Source: Trichoplusia ni
Lineage: Eukaryota > Arthropoda > Insecta > Lepidoptera > Noctuidae
Reading direction: 5' to 3'
Assembly: GCF_003590095.1 (NCBI RefSeq)
Contig: NC_039490.1
Coordinates: 7,519,834 to 7,583,833, forward strand
Length of the DNA: 64,000 nt
Both the position numbers and the translations under genes were made by a program. How positions within the stretch are numbered: position 1 is the stretch's first letter; the number at the start of each line of letters is the position of its first letter. The notes under the pieces were generated by a model. The model had not been told where the DNA came from, did no database searches, and saw only the letters and a list, made by a program, of their open reading frames with translations. Positions 44,201 to 57,040 of this stretch are shown here, one piece after another.

Positions 44201-46831
44201 ATATAATTTACATTGGTTGTTCTCTTTCTGTCGTCTATGTTGCAATGATTAAAGTACTTAGTTTCATTAATTTATCTGCAAAGTTTAATAAAGACATAAA
44301 TTAATTAAGAATATTGTTTTTTTTTATGTGTATGAAAGTCTATTGAAAAGTTAGGGTTAGGTAAAACTTGTTAAAAGTCGATTTATAGATATGTTATTTA
44401 AATTTTATTGTAAAGTCGTTAAAACTCAAGCCCCTGAATAACTTAATGAAGCAAAAACAAAATATGCCTAAATTTTCTCAACTTTTTCTGTCCTTTCCAG
44501 AGTGGGTCGAACAGCTCGTGCGGGTCGGACCGGCATGGCTATATCATTGATCACGCCGTACGATATCCTACGACTTGGAGAAATAGAAGAAGCTATCAAG
44601 ACCAAGCTTACGGAGTACAAAATTGACGGTGAGGTTTATTTTTTTAGGAACAAATGATGGATGTGGACCGAGATAGCTAGCGTAGCAGAACTGTTTCGTC
44701 GAACTTTTGATTAGAAAGGCAAGAAGCTGACCGCTAGAACTAAACCTTAGAACCTTTACTACATAGAGAGACGTGACTACTGGACCGTTAGAAGATAAAA
44801 ATATTTGCCTTCAGCCAGGCCTCCGTCACTCTATGTACTTGCGCGCTATCACTGCCTACCGCTCGGCTGAGCGGTCTCGGGCCTTGTGCGGACCAAATGC
44901 AGTGAGGTTTTCGCAAGCGACGCGTACGCACGTTATTAATAGGGTAGTACTATTTTTTAAATTTTAAATGACATACATTTTGATTCTCTCTGCCCTTGTT
45001 TTCCGAAACAATATATCATAAAACTTTTTATTAGATTCAGGATATTTTGCACCCTAAAATTTAGAAAGGGTAAAAAATTTATAAAAAAGTATATAAAAAT
45101 AAAACACATGTAACTTTTAAAGATTTTTTTTTATTTTACCTACACACTAAAGCACGATCAGAACCAAATTATAAAAATAATAATTTAGAAACGAACTTTT
45201 CAGCTACCACATATAAGTCAGAATATATTCAGTTCTCAAAAACATGACACAAAAAGTTATGTAAATTTAATTTTATCGAAGCGGCAGCCCTGCGATTGTT
45301 GTGGGATCGCGCGGTGCAAAACAATCACAATTGTGCGCTTGGGTATTTAAGCACATTTTAGCATGCAGCGGTTGATAATGCGACGGAGTAGGCTCTTATA
45401 GCAGTAGGCATTAGAAATTTTGTACTGAGTGAAGTATCTGTTACGTAGTAACTATTTAGTAATCTGTGCTTCAGCCTCGAGTACATATTGCTACTGAATA
45501 TGAATAATGTAGTATTGTAATAAAACAAAATTAATTAAAAGTAGGATGTATCTTTCTACATGTAATATTATATTTTTTGAGTTCGCTGCAGTCGACGTTA
45601 CCTATCTGACTACCGATCTTAAAGTCCAGTCTAATTGATTAGTTAATCCAGGATGTCAGCTAACTCTTTACTAAATTTTATGAAATTTGATCCAGCCCTT
45701 TGTTCATTAAGTGGTAACAAAGACACACAAATAACCAACCCTTCACTTATATATTATTGATGTTATTTATAGATGACGAAGCTGTAAAGATCTTCACGAC
45801 GGTCTCAGTGACGCGGCGTGAGCAGGAAGCACAGTTAGACAACGAGGAGTTTGAGCAGAGGAAGAGAAGTTACCGCATCAAGCGGTGGATACAGGCTGGC
45901 GTCGATCCTGACATGATGGAACAGGGGTACGGACTAAATTATACCAGACTGAGGAACCAATAGAATCCCTACTTCCTACCCCTACCTCCTTCCTACTAAT
46001 ATTATAAATGCTAAAGTAACTCTGTCTGTCTGTCCTCTCAAACGATTTTGATGAAATTTGGCATAGACAATCTTTAGACCCTGAGAAAGATTCTTTTATT
46101 GCGAAAAAAGGGATGTTGCGATTTACCCAACACCAGCCTAACCCAAATCTAAACCGTTCTCTTAATATAATCCATAATTATTCAAATTAAAAGTACGCAG
46201 ACGAAGTCGCGGGTAACAGCTAGTAGCTTAATATACCTAGAATAACGTTTTGCTGAAGCGATTCACCATTATCATCCACAGCCTTTGTCCTCCCAACTGC
46301 TGGGCGTAGGCCTTCCCTCTCTTGTGCTAATAACATGCTTGAACCACAAATGCTTGTCTAAATCAGTGCAATCCCTCGTGATGAAAATAATATTTTTAAG
46401 TACTGAACAAAAATAATCTATAATATGCCTGTAATAATAGTTTAAAATCAATAAACATCTTAAAACTTAAATAAGGTTTTGAATGTATTCTAATTATTAA
46501 AACTTTCAACAGACTAGAAGAAATGCGTCGGAAACGAATAAAAGCCGCTAAAAAGGCGAAATTAGCGAAAATCAAACAAGTTCAAGCTGACATCAAGGAT
46601 CAAGCATCACAGAACGAAGATCGTCTTCATCATCCAGGGTCGGAAGACATCGATACGACCATCAAACAGGAGCTGAAGAAAGTCAACAAAAGTCTTATGA
46701 AGAAGGACGATCGGTTTAAAGATGTCATAGGTAAGATCACTAAGATCAAACGGAAGGCTGATCATGTGAAACAAAAGAGTGAGAAGGAAAGTAATGAAAA
46801 GAATAAGAAAGTTAAAGGTAGTGTTAAGTAA
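41293..46831 (+). CDS. DDX49: DEAD-box RNA helicase DDX49 (Dbp8-like), complete
   Basis: ATP-dependent RNA helicase of the nucleolus, family role in 40S pre-rRNA processing. Exons: 41293-41368, 41469-41662, 42003-42214, 42597-42732, 43324-43493, 43880-44107, 44501-44628, 45773-45926, 46513-46831; 538 residues, a little longer than the human protein. Motifs: Q-motif region [11 protein letters not shown], motif [10 protein letters not shown] (50-58), Ia PTHELA (83-88, usually PTRELA), MPGRL, II DEAD (157-160), III SAT (188-190), [26 protein letters not shown] (from 338). The motif II-III spacing and the linker [11 protein letters not shown] fit DDX49 rather than other DEAD proteins. The C-terminal tail is Lys-rich and probably disordered. 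The start ATG is followed directly by an [13 protein letters not shown] Q-motif lead. Stop TAA at 46829 overlaps AATAAA. Confidence 0.95.
45991..46223 (+). mobile_element. Non-autonomous Helitron, complete
   Basis: Starts TCCTACTAATATTATAAATG and continues with CTGTCTGTCTGTCC and GATTTTGATGAAATTTGGCA. It ends with the hairpin region ACGCAGACGAAGTCGCGGG and CTAG (46220-46223), followed by T. TC start and CTAG end fit Helitron termini. It is in the last intron of DDX49. Confidence 0.8.
46262..46320 (-). mobile_element. RTE LINE 3'-end remnant
   Basis: ATCATCCACAGCC then CTCCCAACTGCTGGGCGTAG and GCCTTCCC, the reverse of an RTE tail and C-terminal coding block. In the last DDX49 intron. Confidence 0.5.
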
Positions 46832-46835
46832 TAAA
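46830..46835 (+). promoter_or_regulatory. Candidate poly(A) signal overlapping the DDX49 stop codon
   Basis: AATAAA begins at the second base of the TAA stop. A T-rich stretch follows at 46837-46860. If used, the 3'UTR would be only tens of bases. Confidence 0.5.
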
Positions 46836-46982
46836 TGTTTTTTTTTTAACTTTCATTGTTTTATTTTATTTGCCCCGTTGTAGCGTAATGTTAATAGCCC
46901 CGATAAATCATCTATCCACCACAATCAATATTAAAATAAGGTCGGTTTATAAATGGAAATAAGCGCTTTGAAAAAAAAACAA

Positions 46983-47143
46983 GTGCAAGCGCAGCATGGG
47001 ACGGCCACCTGCCAGATGGACCGAAGACCTGGTGAACCTGGGTCTCGTTGGATGCAGGTGGCAATGCACCGGTCGCGCTGAAGAACGTATGGAGAGGCCT
47101 ATGTCCAGCAGTGGACAGCTATACACACAGGTTGAGATGATGA
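46983..47143 (+). mobile_element. RTE LINE C-terminal fragment with frameshifts
   Basis: Encodes GRPPARWTEDLV, then in another frame a WMQVAM-like piece, then the GGCCTATGTCCAGCAGTGGA block (EAYVQQW-like), ending in GATGATGATG. It is a decayed 3' end with the GAT-repeat tail typical of RTE. Confidence 0.65.
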
Positions 47144-49440
47144 TGTACATTGTATGTCAATCATCGGAGGACGCACTTTGATTATATAGTCAAGCGATAG
47201 ACATATTTTCTTTTTAGACGTATCTGCTGCTTGATACATTGCTAAGTTATTTCTGGTTAAAAATTAGAAGATGATATTAAATAAAACCTCCAAATAAGTA
47301 GTTAATAATTTATTTTTATACATTATAAAATTACAAATAAATACAACAATAATATATTTAATTAATATATTCAAGCATGTCGCGTCGATGGCAAATAATT
47401 TGGCACAAAATTTATAAGCTTTCGCATGTTCCAGGCCAGGCAATATTTTCTCTTATTTGATAACTTCTGTCATATTTTCGCGACAATACATTCATTTTTA
47501 TGATTAACAGGCTAATAGATGCGCCCCGTACGTCATACAATCGTCCATTTCGGTATTCTTTTAGCCAGGATAGCGGATCAAGGATCTTAATCGCGGATCG
47601 CGATCAATTGTATCTGGCGCCGTTTTTATTGGGATTGTTGATAAATGATTTTACTAAACAAAAATACGAGATTTGGATTGTTTAAAGCTGTTTTCTTATT
47701 TTAGTTAAATATCATATACCATCTGGGGTTTAAGTTTATCTATGTTATTATTTATATTTAATTGCAAAAATGGGAATATTTAAATCAAATATGAAGGAAA
47801 TTTGATTTGCTTATACCGTACAATTTGGGGCAAATTGGAAAGAAATGTCGCAAAAATATGAGCTTGAATATTATAATATGTGTAATTTTAAAAGATATTT
47901 ATTCTTATTAATTAACATTTAATTTCTACTGAGGAGAATGGGCAGTAGTTGAGTCGTAAAAATGACACTTAAGAAGTTATTTTATCCTTCCTATTTAAGT
48001 AGAAGAGACTCTTTCAATTTTAGGCGATTTTGTTTTAGTTTAAATAGTATTTTAAGTAGATGCTGTTTCAATCCATTTGTTTATGATTAAAATAAAAAGC
48101 GTGATTTTTAGCCTATAAAACAATATGTTATAATCAATTTCATTTATACTTATACATATACCCATTCTCCTCCGAGTGTAAATTTGCTTTTTTCTAGTTT
48201 TTGTGGTGCCGAGTGATGATTACTTAATATTAAATATAACATGATAAAAATTCTAGTATAACATTAAATCACAATTATAATTCATCTAGATACTATGAAC
48301 TAAATATGAGAATAATCATAAAGAAACTAAACGTTTACTAGTCGTTCATGTCAAACATCATTCTATCTCTTTCGTTCCTTTAAGGCTTTCGTAAGGAGAG
48401 AAAAGATAGAACATAGTTTTATAAAACATTCAACAAAAAAAGGTTGATGTTTATATTCAATAAATTTGAATTTTGAGCAAAATAAAAAACAAACATATTG
48501 TCATATTACAATATTATAGAATGTATAAATATTTACTGCAAAAGTAAGGCCGATATACTTTTATATATAATCATTTAGTATGTAATGACATTATGAAGTT
48601 CTCTTTCTACTAAATACTTTAAGAGAAGGACAGATTATGCCTCATCCTTTTCTAATCGCATTTAGTAAAACGAGACAGTGTTAACATTTTTTTGTATATC
48701 TTGGTGCAATGCAAATTAAAGGCCTGTGTGTGGAGTAGTTACACAATACAACATGTTTCGACGAAACCCGGACTTGAAGGCTTGTAAGTATTCATGAAAA
48801 CGAGTTCCTCCAAGAAAAAAACAGAAAAACTTCAAATGTATGACAGAATCGTAAAAAAATAGTCAAACATATTTAACGTTACTTGATTTAATGATTTTGT
48901 ATTTAGCGGCAATATAAAAACATTGCCTGTTAAAATTATACTGTAGTATAAGGGTGCCATTTTTTCACCTACAAAATTTTCAACAGCTATCACATTTTGT
49001 TTCACATTTTTAGGAGTATGTTTCAATTGCGGGCAGGCCAGTAATTATATAAAGTGTTAATTTCCTAAATATTTGTATAAATCATCGGGGTGACATTTTC
49101 TATACAGAAAAAACCCCGTAAATAAAAAAATAAAAAATTCAAACTCAATATTTTTCGATATCCACCGGGTTTCGACAAAACATGTTTTTATACTTGCCTG
49201 TATAATGTATATATTTAAATAGAGTCCATAGTATAGTTTTACATATTTCGCATAGTTTATTCAGTAGCACGTGTCATGATAAATAAAGTTTATTTAAACA
49301 TCCACTTTTGGTGATGAAATGTTAATATTTTAGTTATGGACCCTATAAAGGTGTCTAATCAGAGTAACGGTCATATTTTTAAGTTTACTTCCTAAAAACG
49401 ACTTTAATTTAGCTGCCTACTGAGCACGACGTGTCGCCGC

Positions 49441-49557
49441 CACGATCCACGCGTAGGACAAGCATTTGTCTGATCCTCGAATGCTTGTTCTGAGTTTGGG
49501 TGTCATTGTGCATGTGATTTGTATGTTTGTAAAACCCCCCGCGACACAAGGATTGAA
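49441..49557 (+). mobile_element. Partial tRNA-derived SINE
   Basis: CGAATGCTTGTTCTGAGTTT and GGGTGTCATTGTGCATGTGA match the body of the SINE at 7283-7470. The tRNA-like head is mostly lost. Confidence 0.45.
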
Positions 49558-49679
49558 TTCCTTATTTTTTCAAAATATTGAATATAACCGGGGTCCTATC
49601 AAAGAGGTTTTATTAGTTTCTAAATGTGTTACTTTACTATCATGACACGTACTGCATTGTAACATGACGTTATTTACGT

Positions 49680-52600
49680 CTATTCTGACATCTGCAGTAG
49701 GGAGTTGATTGTGGCGTCTTTGTTGCGGCCGTTTGCCTCCAAAACAGACCTGATCACTTCCTTGTCCATGCTCGGGAACATCTCCTCGATCTGAAAACGT
49801 AATTATTATTAGAATAGGGATGAAGACTGGGCATAGTGGGTATACATACAAGTAAGATTCTTTGAAGTGTGTCAGTAAGACCAATAAAAATGTTCAAAGC
49901 AAATATATTTGCGTTTTTCTTAATAACAAAAATTGATTAAGATAAACTGCTTTAAAGCTTAGGAGAGGAAGCTTGTTTCGTAAAGATTTCGCATAACTTA
50001 TACACAATCGTTTCCTCACGCGTAATTTTCATTCGCCGTAATTTGATCAATTCATGTTTGCGGGACAAAAGAACTAAGAAATACAGTCTAGGCTTTATAC
50101 TACAAGATAGACACGGAAAAAAATCCAAAAATGTCGAATACCCAAATGCAAGAACATGTTTTAGGTAAGTAATTTTAAAATGATATTATGTATGTCTGTA
50201 AATTCCATTTAAAAAGTCGGCATGGCTGTATTCAATACAAATTGTGATTCTTGTGTCATGTATGCTGTGTAGCTGACCTGTTGCAGTTGTTCAGCGGTGA
50301 TGGGCGGCGGTTGTTGCGGCGGCAGCGGCTGCGGCGGCGCGGCGTACATGGGCATGGCCGCGTAGCCCACGCCCGTGCTCGGGACCACCAGCATCGGCGG
50401 GAACGCTGCCACGGACGCCGGGCCCACCTATAACAACACTACATAGTAAAAACCCCGCAAGATGGTATTACGATTGGCGGCCATCTTGGTGACGCAATCG
50501 AACTGTCATTTTAACATTTATAATATTACTAGCTGTTTCCCGCAGTTTCACTCGCGTAGTAATTTTTTTCTTTGGGATAATTTTTCCATATTTTCTCAGC
50601 GCTTAAACCTTTCCTGGACTGGTACGAATATTTCAAGACTAAAATTAGCCAAGTCGGTCCATTCTCGAGTTGTAGCGAGACTAACGAACAGCAATTCATT
50701 TTTATATATAAGAGAGAAGAAGATCAGAAGAAGATGAATTACCTCCTTCACCCTAACTTATTGACCTGCCCAGAAAGTCTAAAAGCTCATTCAATATTAA
50801 AATACGAAAAGAATTATGTAAATGAATATATAATTAAAGTAATTACATTTCTGTTATCTGTACGTTTTTACGGTGAGTGACGTCACGTGGCTGTTATTGT
50901 GACAAAGTTCTATCGCAATATCAACGTGCGGGGTTTTAGGGACTAAAAAGACATAGGTCTATGAAAAATATATGTCCTATTTTCAGACCTAATTAATTTG
51001 CACATAAAATGTCATTAAATGACATTCCCGAATGATTGTTCTAAGCCTGATTTTTAAGGTTGATGATGAGATAATTAGCCAAAATTAAAAAAAAAACATA
51101 TATTTACATAAATTCAAAAACTTACAGAATAGCTGAGAACTAAGTTGATGGCGCCTTCTTTGCCATCGCCTTGCTTGCCGTTCAGCGTGAACCAGTTATC
51201 AACTGTCTCGCCCTGAAATATTTAAAGTACATTAATATGAAACAAACGCATTATTTTTAGTCTTCTGGAAGCAAGATAGTCCGATGAACAAGCCCTATGA
51301 AACTGTCTTAAAGGTTTTTTTATAGTCGCGTTTTTTTGGCTAAAAGACACACCAAGATTGTTTGCCTTTTTTTAAGTACCTAACAAGTGGAGTATAGTAA
51401 TATTTAAACATAGACATACATGGAAAACTGAGCTGGGTACAGTGATGTGGGCCCAGGCGATGAGCTCGTCCATCGTGAACGAGCACTCGTCGAAGATCTC
51501 CAAGTAGATGGTGGTCACGCCGACAGGCAGCAAGCTGCTCACAAAAATAGTTATACATACTTCAGAACAGAATGTAATGTGTTGCCCAGGTAACTGGGTT
51601 GAGGAGGTCAGATAGGCAGTCGCTCCTTGTTAAACACTGGTACTCAGCTGAAACCGGTAAGACTGGAAGCCGACCCCAACATAGTTGGGAAAAGGCTAGG
51701 CCGATGATGATCAGAATGTCAATAGGCTCATCGTCAATAGGGTGAGACCTTTAAAAATCTTATTACAACGTCGGGGAGATTTAATTAATTTCAACTTCAA
51801 GTATTGGAAACGGCACTTTTTAATGCCATTTATCAACAAAAAATACGACGAGGGCTACTAAAGGTAATTTGCCGGTAAAAAGTATAGAGGTTTTCAGTGA
51901 TTTTATGATATTTGGAAGTAATTCTTAAGAGATCTTAAAAGGAAGTTCTAAACTCTGACACGATATTGGACCACGTTGGAATATCTTATATTTCTGGAAA
52001 CTTAACAGCGCAATACGCGGTATATCATACCCGCGTGGCGGTCGGCCCCCATTTTAGTCATACGTTATAGAACAGTTGTTATATAACAGGTGATGACTAT
52101 AAGGCCATCTTACTCACCAATGCACTACCTTGTTCCACCTCGGCGTCCGGCCGCCGCTGGGGTCGGTGTGCGTCTCGTATATGCAGTGGCCGACGCGCAC
52201 GCGCACGTACGGATCCATGCGGGTTATACCTGCATATAATGTATGGTTGTGTATTATATTTGAGGAGGTTGATGGTAGTTTTTTGAGTATGTTTGTAGCT
52301 TTAGGTGGAGATGTAATACTATTCCATTCTTAAATCTTCAAAGAAAAACCGTATTTCATTTTTTTTTTGTTTACATAAAGTATAACACTGCATGGCAAAG
52401 GCTTCCCTTTCCTGCTTCCAATTGTCTCGGTCAATGGCTAACACCAGCCAAAAATATATTAATCTATTATAAGTATTTATATCCTTTAAGTATAGTGTGT
52501 TCTTCAAGCAGGTTAAGAAAAAGACAATTAAAAATAAATACACAAATCAGAACTCAACAAAAAAACTTGTGAACAGAGATTGAAACTTGTAGAATAATTT

Positions 52601-54749
52601 TAGTCTGACTTACCATAGTTTTTAGATAGCTTAGCCTGTGCTATCGTGATGCTGAGCCTAGGTGTCACCGCTGGGTAGCCATGTTGCGGGCCCTGAGTAG
52701 AATGTTAATAGTTATTTCTCATTCTAAACCTATTCGGTCTCATACGGGACAAAAACATTGCCCCTACTATTCCAAATCTTTTTTTTTTCTTTCTGAAAAG
52801 ATTAACGTTCGCTGTGTGGCGGGGGTTTTACTTGCATTCAAAAACACAAGCCAAGCACAAAGACACTCAGATTCAAATAATTGTCCTGCGCATGGATCGA
52901 AACCTGCGAAAAGTCGCGCCTTGTTGGTTTTGGAGTGGTGACTATCTCTAAGCTTTTTCCTCCTGACATTAGTTAGCAGTAAGGAGTCTCCCGATAGGAT
53001 CCTCAGGTAATAAATTCAGTTCCAAGTATTAAAGCAGACTTGGCTCTACAGAACACCTTGTCTGAGGCTTACATATGTCCAAAAACGAACTGCGAAAAGG
53101 CTTATAATGATGAAAGAGATAAAAGAAACATTCTGGTGTATTCAGCAGGTAAGAAAACAGGACTTTAAAAAAAAGATATACATACATTGACACCACAATA
53201 TTGCTGCTGGAGTGCCACAGCTGTTTGATGGTCAGCATCATCATTTGCAACGTCAGTACGAAGGAAGCCTGCAGGCAATGGGCCTAAGAGGACCTGGAAG
53301 AAATGTTCACAGTTAATATTAGGAAGAAATTTTAATATTTTAGGGACCCTTACTCAGAGTTTTAATATTGAGTAGTTTGTCCAATATTTTGAGATTTACC
53401 AATATTTCTTAATTTCTCACTCATATTTAAAATTACAGCTCAGTTATAGGTTTGGTGGGTACCAAAAGGTAATTACAGAACCCTATTATTGAGGGTCTGT
53501 CGGTCTGTCTGGCTGAAGTGTAATAGCTAGACAGACTAATACATTATTGAATATGTGAAAATTTCAACTACATTTAGCTATAATGGTTTATGACTGAGCC
53601 TTGAGGTTAATAGGGCGGTACCCTTTTTCTACCCACAAAACCTAGAAATGTGATGTTTAATTAAATGTGTTGTTGATGCTATAAAATAATCTTAACAAAT
53701 ATCACTCAAAGTTCTTTGTTAAAACTACTGAGCTAATAGTAATCAGGCAAAACATTTATAATCTAGTTTCACTGATAATGGGTTTTCACAAATATATAAA
53801 GAGGTGTTTGCCTTATTGACATTCAAAAAACACAAATATGGTATAAAATATTCTAAATTTTGTCTCAATTGAATTCATTAGTTTGACCTATACAACTTAT
53901 GTTTTTATATTTTATCCTTTATAAACAAAGCAAGGACTGGTAAAACCAGTTTAAAAACTAGACATTAAAAACTTGTTTGGCAAGCACTTTTTATTCGGTA
54001 CCGGCTAGACCAAACCAATTTAAAAAGACCTCCGTATGTTTATATTTAATTTGGTGTAATAAATAGATGCCATGTTATTAGGAACAAAGCATTGAGAAAA
54101 AAGGGTGCTCAATCTAGAGAACCAATAATTAAATATTAAAATCCTTCATGGTTAGTAGAAGTATATAAGAAGTAGTCCACAGTGTGGCCATAAATGACTT
54201 TTATTTTACACAATTTTTTAATATTTCTTCCCAAACTATTTATTTATCTGTTTGAGGAAACAATACTATAAAAAATGAGTCACATTCTTGTAAAGCTAGA
54301 TAAAAGATAATTTATATCAGTCTTCTAACCAATTAATTAATTCAATTAGTACTGCACCAAATTTAATAGAAGCAATTATATTACAACTCAATATGGCGCA
54401 ACAAAGGTTTTATTGTGGGTTAATGACCCTTCTACATCCATAGATTTCTACAGTAATCCCTAGGTCATGTCTGGAAAATTCCTAACATCGTTGATCGATA
54501 TTTGCGTTCTATTTTTTTTTTAATAATAGCATACACAGCGACACTCCATATAAATGTTGATTGAAACCGGTATAACAACTTATTTACCACCCGAAAAAAC
54601 CTTAATTAGCATATTATTCTTCTCAAATAAGCGCAATAACAATGATTCATACTCGCAAATCGGTTATCATGTATTTATTATTAATACTTTGTAGTACTCA
54701 CCCTACGGCGGCGTTCCTCGTTCCTGTCGTCTGGCATGGTCGACGTCAT
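49680..54749 (-). CDS. TOLLIP: Toll-interacting protein (TOLLIP), complete
   Basis: Endosomal adaptor: ubiquitin-binding sorting with Tom1, and negative regulation of Toll/IL-1 signalling in mammals. Exons in transcript order: 54749-54702, 53293-53186, 52692-52614, 52229-52118, 51534-51420, 51212-51126, 50427-50278, 49790-49680; 269 residues (human about 274). The N-terminal region with [11 protein letters not shown] matches the Tom1-binding segment. C2 domain at about 62-183 ([51 protein letters not shown]). A Pro/Gln-rich linker follows, then a CUE domain at about 228-269 with the MFP motif ([14 protein letters not shown]) and the di-leucine SLLQM end. Phases join exactly. The start gives [16 protein letters not shown]; a second in-frame ATG is four codons later. 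A GAGCAG tandem acceptor precedes exon 5. Confidence 0.95.
50529..50713 (-). mobile_element. Non-autonomous Helitron, degenerate
   Basis: Begins CTAGCTGTTTCCCGCAGTTT on the plus strand (reverse of the CTAG 3' end), followed by a decayed body. The 5' end is unclear. Intron between TOLLIP exons 6 and 7. Confidence 0.55.
51576..51711 (+). mobile_element. 5S-derived SINE, 5'-truncated, in TOLLIP intron 4
   Basis: 3' half of the family (GTTGCCCAGGTAACTGGGTT through GGCTAGGCCGATGATGAT), flanked by CAGAATGT at 51568-51575 and 51712-51719. Antisense to TOLLIP, and its truncated end lies about 40 bases upstream of the exon 5 acceptor. Confidence 0.75.
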
Positions 54750-55650
54750 GATTATTTTCGACAAATTAAACTATTTTCTGCCCTAAAATGAATAAGATTG
54801 ATACCAATTTACTGTCTCTAATCAATAGAGAGTGCAAACAAATATTAACGTGTGATGACAATAAGCTTCACAAACAGATGTCACTAGTTTGACAGTAGCT
54901 AGAGAATAGGGATGGACCCATAGCTCGAGTGGATAGTCTACTAAATTAAATATTTACGTGATTTGATTAATTTAGTACAACTACTTGTAAATGTCTGGAA
55001 AAGAAAGGTTATTTTTTTTAATATTGTGTGAACATAAAGTAAACTCAAAAGAAAATATTTCTTTTGTTTGGCAAAATACTTGAATGGAGACTTTAGTCGA
55101 GATTTGTGTTTTGTTATTAAAGGGAAAACAAGGGTTTTTCTGATAGCTGCGATGGCTATGATTAAAATAATATCCGTCTTTTCTTTCGTTTAAGTGGCTG
55201 TATTTGGTTAGTCCGATGTTTTTCTATTGTCAGTAAAACCAACTAAATGTATCATGGTGTGTCACGATTTGAGAGAATTGTCCAGTTGAAAAAGCTTCAC
55301 AGGAGCATGCAGCAATCAATTTCTAAATTTTAACTAAAAAGTGTTAGATTTAAAGTTGTGGTCATTTCCTTTTTAGTCTTTATGATTATTGTATGAAGGA
55401 CTGCTGTTGTACATCACTACAGAAATTAAACGTCAAGAAGAAATATAACTTTTCGTCCGATTATTTCTGTTTGTGTTTATTTCTACTTGTTGAATTAAAT
55501 TTAAAACCTCTGAAAGTTCTAATGTTACAGGTTTTGAATTCTACTCGGTACTTTGTGTTGATTGGCTTTTGTATTAGAAAGTTTTAACGTCTAAAACATA
55601 TGTGATTTGAAGTGATTTGGTTATTTTATCGATTTTTGTGAGCTGCTACT
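54750..55650. other. Divergent region upstream of TOLLIP
   Basis: AT-rich. It should contain the TOLLIP promoter and, if the candidate gene at 55651 is real, a promoter for it. No convincing ORF or repeat. Confidence 0.4.
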
Positions 55651-55674
55651 ATGGATATCGTCAAAACACCTAAG
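55651..55674 (+). CDS. Candidate first coding exon of an unidentified gene
   Basis: ATG encoding MDIVKTPK followed directly by a strong donor (AAG/GTATGT), phase 0, compatible with the candidate exon at 58248-58403. Very short, so it may be chance. Confidence 0.22.
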
Positions 55675-56663
55675 GTATGTGTAGAATAAGTTTAAAGTAG
55701 TACTTAGAAATAGTAGTTTAGCGGGAAAAAGTAATATTTACAAGCCTGCACGTGAATTAACATCCATGTTTCTCTATAACAATAGCAGATGTTTTTGACA
55801 CATCACTGCGATCTATACTAAAAAAAACAACGTATTGTTTAAAATTGTTGCGCAAAGGTAAAATATTGTTCAACTTGTCACCTTAAAAATCATTGAAAAC
55901 CTATTATCTTAATTTGTTAATAATGACTAAAATTTAAAATATTAATTTTAGTCTTTGTGTATGTTGATAAACTTATCTACCCCTTATCTTTTTTAGTACA
56001 TAGTAGAGTGTTATTGATGCTTTACTGTTTTTAAATACAATTGGTTTACTGTAACACTATGATTTCTTATGACTGGTTTTTTTTCTGCCTTCTATCAGTT
56101 TGGACCCCATTCTAATTGTCAGTCAAATAAGAAAAAGAAAATTAAGAAAGACAATTAATTTTTTTTTGCTTTTTTATAAAATGCATGCCAAACCAGTTCG
56201 TAAAATATTAACACAGCTTTCATTATCCGTATCCAATGATGCATTATGGTTAAAATAAGGACTTTAATAATTTTTTTTTTAAATTAAATTTTAGTATAGA
56301 GGTACAATGATCTGGCCCAATAGTAGATCATACCCAGCAGTGGTATTTAAGACAATTTGTTTATTTCAATGCATTGTAATATATGACACTCAACCTGACT
56401 GAATTTACTATTTGAGGATCCCAAGCAGTTTAAAGTTGAAATGCCTGCAATAATAATAAGCTTATAGTGTAAGCTCATGATGCAATATTGCTAAGAAAAT
56501 AATAAATATGTATTATGTTTTTAGTAGTAAGGTCACTATAGGTGCAAATCTTTCTTGAAAACTGTTGCTGGCACAAATATCTTTTATAGGGTGTTTGGGT
56601 ACTGAAATATTAAAAAAAATATAGACGGAGGAAGGGGGATAGATCTGGGAGATTATTGTCTCA

Positions 56664-56909
56664 CTAGCTGTTGCCCGCGACTTCGTCCCCGTGGGTAGAA
56701 GATATAAGTTATGATTTATACCTGCCTTGTTTTTTTCACATTTTCCAATGTATCTTTGCTCCTATTAGTCGTAGCGTGATGGTTTATAGCCTAAAGCCTT
56801 CCTCGATTAATGGTCTATTCAACACAAAAAGAATTTTTCAGTTTAGACCAGTAGTTCCTGAGAATAGTGCTTTCAAACAAACAAACTCTTCAGCTTTATA
56901 TATTAGAGA
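56664..56909 (-). mobile_element. Non-autonomous Helitron, near complete
   Basis: CTAGCTGTTGCCCGCGACTT with CGTCCCCGTGGG (3' end and hairpin in reverse) through AACAAACTCTTCAGCTTTAT and ATTAGAGA. It is the reference-quality copy for the family at 9531 and 15294. Confidence 0.75.
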
Positions 56910-57040
56910 GTTCTTCATACTTCGGGCAATATATTAATGTAGCAAATGTATGGAGCAGTAGACCTTAATACATCAGCCAACCAAGAGAATAATCTATTAG
57001 TAAATATTGCATTAAAATAAACATTCACATTGACCTATAT

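Larger units (their letters stand above)
46832..49679. other. Convergent intergenic region between DDX49 and TOLLIP
   Basis: AT-rich. Contains the RTE fragment (46983-47143) and a partial SINE (49441-49557). TTTATT at 49288-49293 is a candidate minus-strand poly(A) signal for TOLLIP, giving a 3'UTR near 0.4 kb. No other gene is seen. Confidence 0.5.

Noticed and set aside
50251..50433. Arg-rich plus-strand frame
   Set aside because: It is the antisense of TOLLIP exon 7 (Pro/Gln-rich linker).
55393..55587. 64-residue plus-strand frame upstream of 55651
   Set aside because: AT-rich, no homology, and no reason to prefer it over the ATG exon with a strong donor.
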